A DNA stretch of 64,000 bases from Moorella humiferrea (lineage in GTDB: Bacteria > Bacillota > DSM-521 > Neomoorellales > Neomoorellaceae): NCBI RefSeq assembly GCF_039233145.1, contig NZ_CP136419.1, positions 1,338,001-1,402,000 on the forward strand, read 5' to 3'. Below the pieces are notes generated by a model. It was not told the DNA's origin, ran no database searches, and worked only from the letters and a program-made list of their open reading frames with translations. Made by a program: the position numbers and the translations under genes. The first letter of the stretch is position 1; each line of letters begins with the position of its first letter. Positions 53,215-63,477 of the stretch are shown piece by piece.

Positions 53215-54261
53215 CTATAGAATAGCCTCAACTATCCGCGCTTCTTCCGGCGGCAGGGAAAGGGGTTCGCCGATCTGCTTAATGGCAATATTAGGATCCT
53301 TCAAGCCATTTCCGGTAAGAACGCAAACCACCCTATCGCCATGATGGAAGTAACCTTTTTTAACGTACTTGATCACCCCGGCCAGGGAGGCGGCCGAAGC
53401 AGGTTCGGCAAAAATACCTTCGGCAGAAGCCATGAGGCGCTGGGCAGCAAGAATCTCTTCGTCGCTCACGCAGTCGATAAAACCTCCGGATTCCTTTGCC
53501 GCCCGTACGGCCGACTGCCAGCTGGCCGGATTGCCGATCCGGATAGCCGTGGCCACCGTTTCCGGATTGGGCACTATTTCTCCACGAACAATGGGCGCCG
53601 CCCCTTCGGCCTGGAAACCGATCATTTTGGGTAAAAGATGGCTGCGGCCGGCCTGGTAATATTCATTAAATCCTTTCCAATAGGCGGTAATATTACCAGC
53701 ATTGCCCACAGGAATGGCCAAATAATCAGGTGCCTCACCCAGCCAGTCGCAGACCTCGAAGGCCGCCGTTTTTTGCCCTTCGATACGGAAAGGATTGATG
53801 GAATTGACAAGGGTGATGGGATACTTGGCCGTTATCCGGCGTACGAGATCCAGGGCGTCGTCGAAATTACCCTGAATGGCAATTACCCTGGCACCGTAAA
53901 AAAGGGCCTGGGCCAATTTTCCTAAAGCTATATTCCCTTCAGGAATAAGTACGCTGCACTTGAGGCCGCAGCGGGCGGCATAGGCGGCGGCGGAAGCCGA
54001 AGTGTTCCCCGTAGAAGCGCACATGATGGCCTTGGAACCGGCCTCCACAGCCTTGGCCACAGCCATCACCATACCGCGATCTTTAAAAGAACCAGTGGGA
54101 TTGAGGCCTTCAAACTTAAAGTATAATTTTATACCCAGTTCCCGGGAAAGGTTCCCGGCGGCTATCAATGGGGTGTTACCCTCCTGTAAAGTAATCAAGG
54201 GAGTTGCCTCCGTTACCGGCAGGAACTCCCGGTAAGCTCGAATTACCCCCGGCCAGCTCAA
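53215..54261 (-). CDS. thrC: Threonine synthase
   Basis: A 348-residue PLP enzyme that turns O-phosphohomoserine into threonine. The PLP Lys lies in [11 protein letters not shown] at about 55-65, and the phosphate loop GNAGN appears near 188. It is the short bacterial type. Its start overlaps the hom stop as ATGA. Confidence 0.96.
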   Translation of the reverse strand: MSWPGVIRAYREFLPVTEATPLITLQEGNTPLIAAGNLSRELGIKLYFKFEGLNPTGSFKDRGMVMAVAKAVEAGSKAIMCASTGNTSASAAAYAARCGLKCSVLIPEGNIALGKLAQALFYGARVIAIQGNFDDALDLVRRITAKYPITLVNSINPFRIEGQKTAAFEVCDWLGEAPDYLAIPVGNAGNITAYWKGFNEYYQAGRSHLLPKMIGFQAEGAAPIVRGEIVPNPETVATAIRIGNPASWQSAVRAAKESGGFIDCVSDEEILAAQRLMASAEGIFAEPASAASLAGVIKYVKKGYFHHGDRVVCVLTGNGLKDPNIAIKQIGEPLSLPPEEARIVEAIL

Positions 54262-55556
54262 ACGTTTTCTCCTCCTTCTACACGTACAACGCAGGCTATT
54301 TCTTTAACAACTGGCAGACCGGCCAAAACCTTTAGGGCATCTTGCAGGTTTTGTTCCCGGACGCGATGGGTGATTAGCACCAGCTCGGCCAATTCTCCCA
54401 GCATGCGTTCCTGGATTACCGATGCCAGACTGACCTCACGGTCCCCGAATACACCGGCAATGGCTGCCAGCACCCCGGGTCGGTCCACCACAAGTAAACG
54501 CAAGTAATATTTTGTGTTGATGGTCCCTACTGGTTTAATGGGCTTGTCATAAAAACAGGTGCAGGTTATGCGGCCCCGTGTTTGATAGTTGAGGTTACGA
54601 GCCGCCTCTATTATATCACCCACCACGGCGCTGGCCGTTGGCATAGAACCCGCGCCGCGGCCGTAAAACATTGCTTCACCGACGGCATCCCCTTCTATAA
54701 AAATAGCATTAAATACGTCGTTCACAGAAGCAAGGGGATGGTTGCCGGGCAATAAAGCGGGATGAACGCGTACTTCAATACCTTCCTCATCTTCTCGGGC
54801 TATTCCTAAAAGTTTAATGACATAACCCAGATCGGCGGCATAACTAATATCCTGGGCCGTAATGCGACTGATGCCTTCCCGGTAAACGTCTCTATAAGTC
54901 ACCCGCGTGTTAAAGGCGATGGAAGCCAGTATGGCCATCTTCCTGGCGGCGTCGTCACCTTCAATATCGGCGGCGGGATCGGCCTCGGCATATCCTAAAT
55001 CCTGTGCTTCCCGCAAAACTTCTTGAAAATCACGGCCTTCCCGGCTCATCTTGGTAAGGATGTAATTGGTAGTACCATTGACAATGCCCATTACTTGCCG
55101 GATTTTATTGCCGGCCAGGCATTCTTTTAAAGGGCGAATAATGGGGATGCCGCCGCCCACACTGGCTTCAAAAAAAAGATCTACTCCGTTTGACGCAGCA
55201 GCATCAAAAAGCTCCTTACCGTATAGGGCGAGGAGATCTTTGTTGGCCGTAACTACACTTTTACCCCGTTCCATCGCCTTGAGGATATATTCCCGTGCGG
55301 CATCCGTTCCGCCCATTACCTCAACTATTATATGAATGTCGGGATCGTTTATTATCCCGTCGGCGTCAGTAGTCAGCAAGGCGGGATCGACTTCGACCTG
55401 TCGCGGACGGTTCCGCTCCCGCACCAGAACGCGGCTGATTTTTAAGGGACGTCCTAGTTTCTGGGTAATAAGGGCACCGTTTTGCTGCAGCAGACGAACT
55501 ACACCGCTGCCGACCGTCCCTAATCCCAATAGGCCGATATTCACTGGTCCTGACAC
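54258..55556 (-). CDS. hom: Homoserine dehydrogenase
   Basis: A 432-residue enzyme with an N-terminal NAD(P) domain ([15 protein letters not shown]), a catalytic middle ([35 protein letters not shown]) and a C-terminal ACT domain ([16 protein letters not shown]). I start at GTG 55556 with AAGGAG upstream; a longer frame adds nine non-conserved residues. Its stop overlaps thrC. A possible promoter lies directly upstream, so it may be read both from the SAM riboswitch unit and on its own. Confidence 0.95.
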   Translation of the reverse strand: MSGPVNIGLLGLGTVGSGVVRLLQQNGALITQKLGRPLKISRVLVRERNRPRQVEVDPALLTTDADGIINDPDIHIIVEVMGGTDAAREYILKAMERGKSVVTANKDLLALYGKELFDAAASNGVDLFFEASVGGGIPIIRPLKECLAGNKIRQVMGIVNGTTNYILTKMSREGRDFQEVLREAQDLGYAEADPAADIEGDDAARKMAILASIAFNTRVTYRDVYREGISRITAQDISYAADLGYVIKLLGIAREDEEGIEVRVHPALLPGNHPLASVNDVFNAIFIEGDAVGEAMFYGRGAGSMPTASAVVGDIIEAARNLNYQTRGRITCTCFYDKPIKPVGTINTKYYLRLLVVDRPGVLAAIAGVFGDREVSLASVIQERMLGELAELVLITHRVREQNLQDALKVLAGLPVVKEIACVVRVEGGENV

Positions 55557-55582
55557 TTCTTCACGCTCCTTGCACCTTCTCA

Positions 55583-55611
55583 ATTTTACCTTATACTTCG
55601 GTACAGGGCAA
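55583..55611 (-). promoter_or_regulatory. Possible internal promoter for hom-thrC-thrB-lysC
   Basis: On the minus strand TTGCCC, a 17-base spacer and TAAAAT lie in the 61-bp gap between metX and hom. Confidence 0.5.
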
Positions 55612-55617
55612 TACTTT

Positions 55618-56733
55618 TTAAACCTGCCGACTTATTTCATCTAGAAAAGGCTTGAGGATGGCTTCCAGCTGTTTAAATTCGATGAGAAAGGCGTCATGGC
55701 CATAGGGTGATTTAAGTTCTTTATATAGAGCCCTGCCGCCGGCGGCATTAATTAATTGAACGATTTCTTTAACCTGCTGGGGCGGAAAAAGAAAATCGCT
55801 GGATATTCCTATTCCCAGACATACAGGCACGTTGCACCAAATTTCATTATAGTTGCCGCGGCCTCGGCCGACGTCATGAAGGTCAACGGCCTTGGTCAGA
55901 TATATATAGGCATTGGCGTCAAAACGCTGCACCAGCTTCCTCCCCTGATAAGATAGATAGCTTTCTACTTCAAATTGACCGTCAAGGTGAAAGTATTTTT
56001 TTTCATCGACTATTGTGCGTCCGAATTTCATGGTCCAGGAAATGTCGCTTTTATAAGTAATTGTCCCGATCCTCCGGGCCAAAGCCAGACCCCTTTGAGG
56101 TCCCTGTGTACCGTAATAATTTCCGGCCTGCCATTCAGGGTCGGCGTAAATGGCTTCCCTTTGGACGTTGTTAAAAGCAATCTGCATCGGCGTCGTGCGT
56201 CCACATGCGGCAATGGGAATGATGGCCCTGACCATTTCTGGATAAAGGAAGCCCCATTCCAGAACCTGCATGCCTCCCATGGAACCGCCGACGGCCGCGA
56301 CCAGATGTTTTACGCCGAGATGGTCCAAAAGTATTTTCTGGACCCTGACCATATCCCGTATGGTAACCACGGGAAAATCTAAGGCGTACGGCCTGCCTGT
56401 ATCCGGATTGATGCTCGCCGGCCCCGTAGTTCCATAGCAGCTGCCGAGTACGTTGGCGCAAACAACAAAATACCGCCTGGTATCCAAAGCCCTTCCCGGT
56501 CCAATTAACGGATCCCACCAGCCGGGCAACCGGTCTTCCAGAGAATGGCGACCAGCAACATGGGCGCTGCCGGTCAGGGCGTGAAGTACAAGAATAACGT
56601 TATCCCCTGAGGCATTTAATTCGCCGTACGTTTCATAAGCTATGGTGAGGGGGCCCAGGTGGGCCCCTCCTTCCAATTGTAATTTACCCGGCCATTCATA
56701 AAACCGGGTGGCTACAATACCTACATCGCCCAT
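55618..56733 (-). CDS. metX: Homoserine O-acetyltransferase
   Basis: A 371-residue alpha/beta hydrolase that activates homoserine for methionine synthesis. The nucleophile elbow is AAVGGSMGGMQVLEW at about 141-155, and the catalytic Asp and His are in SDFLFPPQQ and GHDAFLIEF. Its start lies two bases after the metY stop. Confidence 0.95.
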   Translation of the reverse strand: MGDVGIVATRFYEWPGKLQLEGGAHLGPLTIAYETYGELNASGDNVILVLHALTGSAHVAGRHSLEDRLPGWWDPLIGPGRALDTRRYFVVCANVLGSCYGTTGPASINPDTGRPYALDFPVVTIRDMVRVQKILLDHLGVKHLVAAVGGSMGGMQVLEWGFLYPEMVRAIIPIAACGRTTPMQIAFNNVQREAIYADPEWQAGNYYGTQGPQRGLALARRIGTITYKSDISWTMKFGRTIVDEKKYFHLDGQFEVESYLSYQGRKLVQRFDANAYIYLTKAVDLHDVGRGRGNYNEIWCNVPVCLGIGISSDFLFPPQQVKEIVQLINAAGGRALYKELKSPYGHDAFLIEFKQLEAILKPFLDEISRQV

Positions 56734-56735
56734 GC

Positions 56736-58094
<1,359 letters not shown>

Positions 58095-58111
58095 CTAGTT
58101 TTCTTACCCCC

Positions 58112-58223
58112 CTTATCTCTCAGGACTTGCGTCCTGCAGGAATTGGCACCTTGCGCTCCCGATAAACGGAACGCGGGTTGCCGGGTTTCATCGGGCCCGT
58201 CCCTCCACCACTCTTGATAAGAG
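58112..58223 (-). promoter_or_regulatory. SAM-I (S-box) riboswitch aptamer
   Basis: The conserved S-box blocks are all present on the minus strand: CTTATCAAGAG, GGTGGAGGGAC, GGCCCGATGAAACCCGGCAA, AAGGTGCCAATTCC and GAGAGATAAG. The first and last pair to close helix P1. It lies between a strong promoter and metY, with the terminator following. Confidence 0.97.
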
Positions 58224-58260
58224 TTTCGTTCCTGTATTTAATTGCTCCAGCTTGATATCA

Positions 58261-58289
58261 ACTATAAACCCTGTTTTTTTATGTGTCAA
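58261..58289 (-). promoter_or_regulatory. Sigma-A promoter of the metY operon
   Basis: On the minus strand TTGACA, a 17-base spacer and TATAGT, about 40 bases before the riboswitch. Confidence 0.88.
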
Positions 58290-58303
58290 GCACTTTTTTA
58301 AAT

Positions 58304-59047
58304 CTATTCCTGGCGCCAGCTGGCTATTATCTGTTCTTCAACGTTTTCTAGATGTCGTAACATGGCGGCCGCCGCCCCTTGACCGTCACGCTCCTTCAAA
58401 GCCTTTACCACCTCATAGTGCTCATCAACCGAGCGCTCGCCGCGACCGGGTATGGCCAGACTCCTGGAACGGCTGTCGGCCAGAAGATCAAGCATGCTGT
58501 GCATCAGACGCACCAAAACCGTGTTTCCCGTGGCTTGGGCCAAACGGTAATGAAAATTGCTGTCGTGACTGGCAAGTAAGGATAGACGGCCGCTATGCAG
58601 GTGTCCCAGGTGTTCCCTCGTGGTAGTCACCATGGCGGCCAATTCTTCTATATCGGTTTGCCCCGCCCTCTCCGCCACCCAGAGGGCTGCTCGGGGCTCG
58701 AGGACTTTACGTACTTCGAACAAATGCAGTACCGTATCTTTGCTTACTGGCAGATGGCTGGCAAAACGTTTCAAATACTCGTCGGGATCCTGCTCGCTGA
58801 TGAAGGCCCCCTGCCCGTGTCGAATGCTTACCAGGCCTTCGGCGGCCAACATTTTTAAGGCTTCCCTTACGGAAGTACGACTCACTCCCAGCATCTCAGC
58901 CAATTCCCGCTCGGCCGGCAGGCGATCCCCCGGCTTCATTCGTCCTTCAAAAATGCTTTTTTTTATTTCATCCACGACACGGTGGTAAACGCTTTTGGGG
59001 TTGGGATTGATGGGCTGAAAAAGCCTTTTCTTTGAAGAATCACGCAA
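58304..59047 (-). CDS. FadR-family GntR transcriptional regulator
   Basis: A 247-residue repressor/activator. The N-terminal winged helix has PGDRLPAERELAEMLGVSR and VREALKMLAAEGLVSIRHG. The C-terminal all-helical FCD domain (about 95-240) includes EVRKVLEPRAALWVA and DSNFHYRLAQATGN; its Asp/His residues could bind a metal and an acid ligand. It is divergent from the D-aminoacylase gene, so it probably controls it and itself. Confidence 0.9.
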   Translation of the reverse strand: MRDSSKKRLFQPINPNPKSVYHRVVDEIKKSIFEGRMKPGDRLPAERELAEMLGVSRTSVREALKMLAAEGLVSIRHGQGAFISEQDPDEYLKRFASHLPVSKDTVLHLFEVRKVLEPRAALWVAERAGQTDIEELAAMVTTTREHLGHLHSGRLSLLASHDSNFHYRLAQATGNTVLVRLMHSMLDLLADSRSRSLAIPGRGERSVDEHYEVVKALKERDGQGAAAAMLRHLENVEEQIIASWRQE

Positions 59048-59075
59048 TGGTTATCGCTCCTATATCTAGTAACAA

Positions 59076-59087
59076 GTGGTCTTACCT
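59076..59087. promoter_or_regulatory. Possible FadR/GntR operator
   Basis: GTGGTCTTACCT has the TGGT-N3-ACC form of FadR-type sites and lies 29 bp upstream of the regulator start, in the divergent region. Confidence 0.4.
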
Positions 59088-59103
59088 CTTTATTTTATCA
59101 TAA

Positions 59104-59120
59104 TTTACGTCAGGCGTAAA
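59104..59120. promoter_or_regulatory. Perfect inverted repeat in the divergent regulator/aminoacylase region
   Basis: TTTACG and CGTAAA are separated by five bases. It is a second candidate site for the adjacent regulator. Confidence 0.4.
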
Positions 59121-59209
59121 TGCCATAAACTATTATATTGCTATTGTAATTATATATAAATATTATTAGAATTACTTTAGTATAACTTTATATTCGGGAG
59201 AGGGGTGCC

Positions 59210-60823
59210 GTGTTTTCCCTGTTAATAAAAAACGGGCTGGTGGTCGACGGCACCGGTCGCCCGGCCTTTCGGGCCGATGTCGGCATTCAGGGAACGAAAA
59301 TTACGGCCGTGGGTGCTTTAGATAAAACACCTGCCGCCCGCGTTATTAATGCCGACGGCCTGGCAGTTGCACCGGGATTTATCGATATCCATAGTCATGC
59401 CGACGCTGAGCTTTTGAGGTATCCTGAAGATCCGGCCAAGGTATCCCAGGGTGTTACTTGTGAGGTTATAGGCAATTGCGGCATGTCCCTTGTGCCCAGC
59501 CATAGGGGCAGTCTTCCTTTGCTGGCCTCTTATGCCGCACCAGTTTTAGGTAAAATACCAGACACTTTCTGCCCTGGAAGATTGGAGGAGTACCTATCTT
59601 TCTTAGCATTCCGAGGTACGGCCGTTAACTGCGTTATCCTGGTCGGCCACGGCACCATACGCCTTGCGGTTATGGGTATGGAACCTCGTCGGGCAAAAAA
59701 AGCAGAGTTGGATGCCATGTCCTCTTTCCTCCGTCAGGCCATGGCCGAAGGGGCAGCCGGCCTTTCCAGCGGACTTCTCTATCCCCCTGGCTGCTATGCC
59801 TCTACGGGGGAATTGATCGCCCTATGCCGAGTGATTCAACCCTTCAGCGGTATATACGTTACCCACATCCGTGACGAATCCGACGGCGTCCTGGAAGCCA
59901 TTGAAGAATCGCTGGAGATCGGCCGTGAGGCAGGCATACCCGTCCATATATCTCACTTGAAAGCCTGCGGCCCCCGCAACTGGCCTAAAATCTCCAAAGC
60001 CCTGGCCATGCTAGCGGAGGCCAGGGAAAAAGGGCAAGACGTCACCTGGGACGTTTACCCCTACACCACCGGTTCGACCACGGCTTCTTCTCTCCTCCCA
60101 CCCTGGGCTGTTGCCGGAGGGGAAGGAGAAATAAAAAACCGTTTAAGGAACCCCGAGATGCGGCGGCAAATAAAAATAAACTGGCAGGAAGGCCTGCCGG
60201 GATGGGATAATATGGTGGGATCCTTGGGTTATGAAGGTTTGATTATCAGCGCCGTTGGGGGAAGGAAGAATGCCGATTGCGTCGGTCTAAATCTGGTCGA
60301 GATAGGGGATAGGCGGCAATGCCATCCTGCCGACGCCCTCCTCGATCTCCTGCTGGAGGAGGGTGCCTCCCTTACCATTGCTACTAAACACGGATGTGAA
60401 GAAACCCTGGAAATGATCTTAAAGCATCCCCAGACAACCGTTGGCAGCGACGGCATATATTCCGGCGAACGTCCCCATCCCCGCCTGTACGGTACCTTTG
60501 TGCGGGTTCTGGGGCGCTATGTCCGGGAACGTCGGCTCTTTACCCTGGAAGAGGCGGTGGCCAAAATGACCTCTCGTCCGGCGTTCAGGTTTGGCCTAAA
60601 AGAACGCGGTCAAGTTAGAGTAGGATATTATGCGGATTTGGTAATCTTTGACCCGGAAACTGTAGGTGATCGCGCTACCTTTGAGAAACCCGCTCAGCCT
60701 CCGAGCGGTATTGTAGCAGTGATCGTTAACGGCCGGGTCATCTACCAGGACGGTCAATTTAGCGGAGAGCTGCCGGGTTTTATCTTAAAAACAAAACCGG
60801 GGCAGTCCCCGGTTAAATTATAA
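59210..60823 (+). CDS. N-acyl-D-amino-acid deacylase (amidohydrolase superfamily)
   Basis: A 537-residue D-aminoacylase-like enzyme. The metal motif is DIHSHAD at 60-66 and VEIGD and SDG occur late, the latter (SDGIYSG) with the conserved Asp. VTCEVIGNCG, HISHLK near 245 and WDVYPYTTGSTT complete the family pattern. GTG at 59210 follows GAGAGGGG. It would release amino acids from N-acyl-D-amino acids. Its last 11 bases overlap spoIVA, which is read in the opposite direction, and its final codons contain the spoIVA terminator. Confidence 0.88.
   Translation: MFSLLIKNGLVVDGTGRPAFRADVGIQGTKITAVGALDKTPAARVINADGLAVAPGFIDIHSHADAELLRYPEDPAKVSQGVTCEVIGNCGMSLVPSHRGSLPLLASYAAPVLGKIPDTFCPGRLEEYLSFLAFRGTAVNCVILVGHGTIRLAVMGMEPRRAKKAELDAMSSFLRQAMAEGAAGLSSGLLYPPGCYASTGELIALCRVIQPFSGIYVTHIRDESDGVLEAIEESLEIGREAGIPVHISHLKACGPRNWPKISKALAMLAEAREKGQDVTWDVYPYTTGSTTASSLLPPWAVAGGEGEIKNRLRNPEMRRQIKINWQEGLPGWDNMVGSLGYEGLIISAVGGRKNADCVGLNLVEIGDRRQCHPADALLDLLLEEGASLTIATKHGCEETLEMILKHPQTTVGSDGIYSGERPHPRLYGTFVRVLGRYVRERRLFTLEEAVAKMTSRPAFRFGLKERGQVRVGYYADLVIFDPETVGDRATFEKPAQPPSGIVAVIVNGRVIYQDGQFSGELPGFILKTKPGQSPVKL
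60787..60814 (-). terminator. Terminator of spoIVA inside the 3' end of the convergent gene
   Basis: On the minus strand AACCGGGG and CCCCGGTT form an 8-bp stem with a four-base loop, then TTGTTTTT. It overlaps the spoIVA stop by two bases and lies wholly within the coding part of the aminoacylase gene. Confidence 0.85.
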
Positions 60824-62291
60824 TGCATATTAGCCCGCCGCCGCCGTCGTTTACAATGCGTTCTATTGTTTCCTGAAGCTTTATTTGAGCGCTTTCAGGC
60901 ATGCGATAGAGCTTGCTCTGGATGCCTTCCCGTACCAATTCGCTTAAAGACTTGCCGAAAACATTGGTCTGCCAGATTTTCTGGGGATTGTCCTCAAACT
61001 CTTCCATAATATATTTCACCAAGTCTTCACACTGTTTTTCAGTTCCGATGAGGGGCGTTACTTCGGTGGTGATGTCGGCGCGGATGAAATGGTAAGATGG
61101 GGCTGTGGCCTTCAACCGCACGCCGGAACGGCCGCCCTGCTTGATAAGTTCCGGTTCCGCCAGTTCCATTTCTTCTTCGCTGGGTGTAACGACGCCGTAG
61201 CCGGTATTGCGTACTTCCTGGATGCCGTAGGCGATTTTATCCCATTCCTTTTTAATGCCGGCCAGCTCCCGAATCCAGCGTAGGACGTCGTGGTCCCCGC
61301 CGATATCCAGACCACTGACCTCACGCAAAACCTGGTAGAAAAGACCTTCTTTCGTCGTCAGGTCAATGTGGGCAGTACCCGTACCCAGGTCCATATCCCT
61401 CAGGGCCGCCCGGGCAACGTATTCGTTATTGTTGAGCTTCTCCACAACCCCGTTAATATCCCTCAAGCGACGCACCTCGCCCACGGCTTCCTGGACGGTA
61501 TTTTCTAGCTGGCGGCGTAACCAGTGGTCCCCTGCTAGTTCATCAACCCAGCGGGGTAGGTTGACGTTTACTTCGGCCACCGGAAATTCATATAAGGCTT
61601 CTTCCATGATGTGCAGGATGTCCTCTTCCTCTAAATGCAGGCAGTCCACCGGCAGGACGGGAACATCATAGGCCGCCTCAAGTTCCCCGGCCAGCGTCAC
61701 CGTTTCCTCGGCCAAAGGATGAAGGGAATTGAGAAGGACGACAAAGGGTTTGCCCAATTCTTTGAGTTCCCAAATGACCCTTTCTTCGGCGTCAACGTAA
61801 TCCTGCCGTGAAATTTCAGTTATACTGCCGTCTGTGGTGACGACTATACCTATGGTGGCGTGATCGGTAATTACTTTACGCGTTCCCGTTTCCGCCGCTT
61901 CTTGGAAAGGTACGGGCTCTTCAAACCACGGCGTTCGGACCATCCTGGGCCCGCCGTCCTCCTCGTAACCGAGGGCGCCGGGTACTGTATAACCGACGCA
62001 GTCAACTATCCGCACCCGCACCTTCAGGCCCTCACGAACGGTGATCTCCACCGCTTCGTTGGGGATGAATTTAGGTTCGGTGGTCATAATCATGCGACCG
62101 GCGCCGCTCTGGGGCAGTTCGTCCCTGGCCCGTTCCCGTTCATTGGGGTTTTTAATATTTGGCAGTACCAGCTTTTCCATAAATTGAGTAATAAAAGTCG
62201 ATTTGCCGCTGCGTACCGGGCCCATCACGCCGAGATAAATATCACCACCGGTACGTTCGGCTATGTCCCGGAAAATATCCCGATTTTCCAC
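60813..62291 (-). CDS. spoIVA: Stage IV sporulation protein A (SpoIVA)
   Basis: A 492-residue ATPase that forms the basement layer of the spore coat. Walker A is GPVRSGKSTFI near 24-34, and VRIVDCVGYTVPGALGYEEDG and FVVLLNSLHP are the SpoIVA-type TRAFAC-like motifs. The C-terminus ends NDGGGGLICIII, close to the usual SpoIVA end. The start is GTG at 62291. A sigma-E-type promoter lies upstream. It shows that the organism forms endospores. Confidence 0.97.
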   Translation of the reverse strand: MENRDIFRDIAERTGGDIYLGVMGPVRSGKSTFITQFMEKLVLPNIKNPNERERARDELPQSGAGRMIMTTEPKFIPNEAVEITVREGLKVRVRIVDCVGYTVPGALGYEEDGGPRMVRTPWFEEPVPFQEAAETGTRKVITDHATIGIVVTTDGSITEISRQDYVDAEERVIWELKELGKPFVVLLNSLHPLAEETVTLAGELEAAYDVPVLPVDCLHLEEEDILHIMEEALYEFPVAEVNVNLPRWVDELAGDHWLRRQLENTVQEAVGEVRRLRDINGVVEKLNNNEYVARAALRDMDLGTGTAHIDLTTKEGLFYQVLREVSGLDIGGDHDVLRWIRELAGIKKEWDKIAYGIQEVRNTGYGVVTPSEEEMELAEPELIKQGGRSGVRLKATAPSYHFIRADITTEVTPLIGTEKQCEDLVKYIMEEFEDNPQKIWQTNVFGKSLSELVREGIQSKLYRMPESAQIKLQETIERIVNDGGGGLICIII

Positions 62292-62333
62292 CCCTTAATC
62301 TCCCTCCCCAGGCCTTAATTTACCCGTTCAAAG

Positions 62334-62363
62334 ATGGTATGTTTTAACAATACATCTATATGA
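62334..62363 (-). promoter_or_regulatory. Sigma-E-type promoter of spoIVA
   Basis: On the minus strand TCATATAG, a 14-base spacer and CATACCAT, each one base off the Bacillus sigma-E consensus elements. Sigma-E control of spoIVA is known in Bacillus. Confidence 0.7.
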
Positions 62364-62430
62364 TTTTGCCGCCGGAATATGACCGAAAATACCCCGGGTG
62401 TTTAACCTTTTACAAATATATGCACCGGGG

Positions 62431-62461
62431 GAAAATAAAATAACCCGCCCCTGTGGGCAGG
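62431..62461 (-). terminator. Terminator of the plsY-gpsA unit
   Basis: On the minus strand CCTGCCC and GGGCGGG pair with one G-T around a four-base loop, followed by TTATTTTATTTT. Confidence 0.82.
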
Positions 62462-62463
62462 CT

Positions 62464-63477
62464 TTATATCTGCCATACACTGGCCTCCATTTCATTAGTC
62501 CGGGGACGCTGCATAAGGGCCCCCACACATTCCTGGGGAGGTTTGCCTTTATAAAGAACTTGATAAATTTCTTCAGTTATCGGCATGGGAATACCGTGCC
62601 GCAGGGCTAAATCTCGGGCCGCCGCCGTAGTTCGCACCCCTTCAACCACCATACCCATCCCGGCTAAAACTTCATCCAGGGGTCTGCCCCTACCGAGTTC
62701 AATGCCGGCGCGGCGGTTGCGGCTGTACATGCTGGTACAGGTAACAATCAAATCGCCGATGCCGCTTAAACCGGCAAAGGTCATGGGTCTGCCCCCTAGA
62801 GCCACACCAAGGCGGGCGATCTCAACTATTCCCCTCGTCATTAAAGCCGCCCGCGCATTGTCGCCAAGGCCCAGTCCATCGGCAATACCCGTGGCCAGGG
62901 CGATTATATTTTTTAAAGCGCCGCCAAATTCCACCCCTATCATATCGGGATTGGTGTAAACCCTAAATGCGGGTGTCATAAAAATATCCTGAACGTATTC
63001 GGCCACTTTCTTATCAACCGCGGCTACCACTACGGTGGTAGGCAGCCCACGACCTACTTCTTCGGCGTGGCTCGGGCCTGATAGGACGGCTATCCGTTCA
63101 AAACCTTCCTCTTTAAGGACTTCTGATAATCTTTTCTGGGTATCTAATTCCAGTCCTTTAGCTGTGTTTACGATAACTGCCTCCCTGGGCAGAAGGGGGT
63201 TCAGGTGGCGGGCAATCGTCCGCACGACGTGGGAAGGCACGGCTAAAACGACTAATTTCACACCTTTAACGCATTCTGCCAGTTCGACCATCGGGCGGAT
63301 ACCGTCGGGAAGTGTCACTCCCGGCAGGTAGGCTATATTCTCTCTCTTGGCATCCAGTTCGCGGGCTACTTCCTTTCGCCTGACCCACAAATTGACCGAA
63401 AAACCTTTTCCGGCCAGCAAGACGGCCAAGGCCGTACCCCAGCTGCCGGCACCAATGACTGCTATAGTACCCCCCAC
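62464..63477 (-). CDS. gpsA: Glycerol-3-phosphate dehydrogenase [NAD(P)+]
   Basis: A 337-residue enzyme that makes sn-glycerol 3-phosphate for lipids. The Rossmann loop is VIGAGSWGTALAVLLA at the N-terminus; GGALKNIIALATGIADGL with the catalytic Lys and NARAALMTRGIVEIARLG follow. The start is GTG, directly after the plsY stop. Confidence 0.96.
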   Translation of the reverse strand: MGGTIAVIGAGSWGTALAVLLAGKGFSVNLWVRRKEVARELDAKRENIAYLPGVTLPDGIRPMVELAECVKGVKLVVLAVPSHVVRTIARHLNPLLPREAVIVNTAKGLELDTQKRLSEVLKEEGFERIAVLSGPSHAEEVGRGLPTTVVVAAVDKKVAEYVQDIFMTPAFRVYTNPDMIGVEFGGALKNIIALATGIADGLGLGDNARAALMTRGIVEIARLGVALGGRPMTFAGLSGIGDLIVTCTSMYSRNRRAGIELGRGRPLDEVLAGMGMVVEGVRTTAAARDLALRHGIPMPITEEIYQVLYKGKPPQECVGALMQRPRTNEMEASVWQI

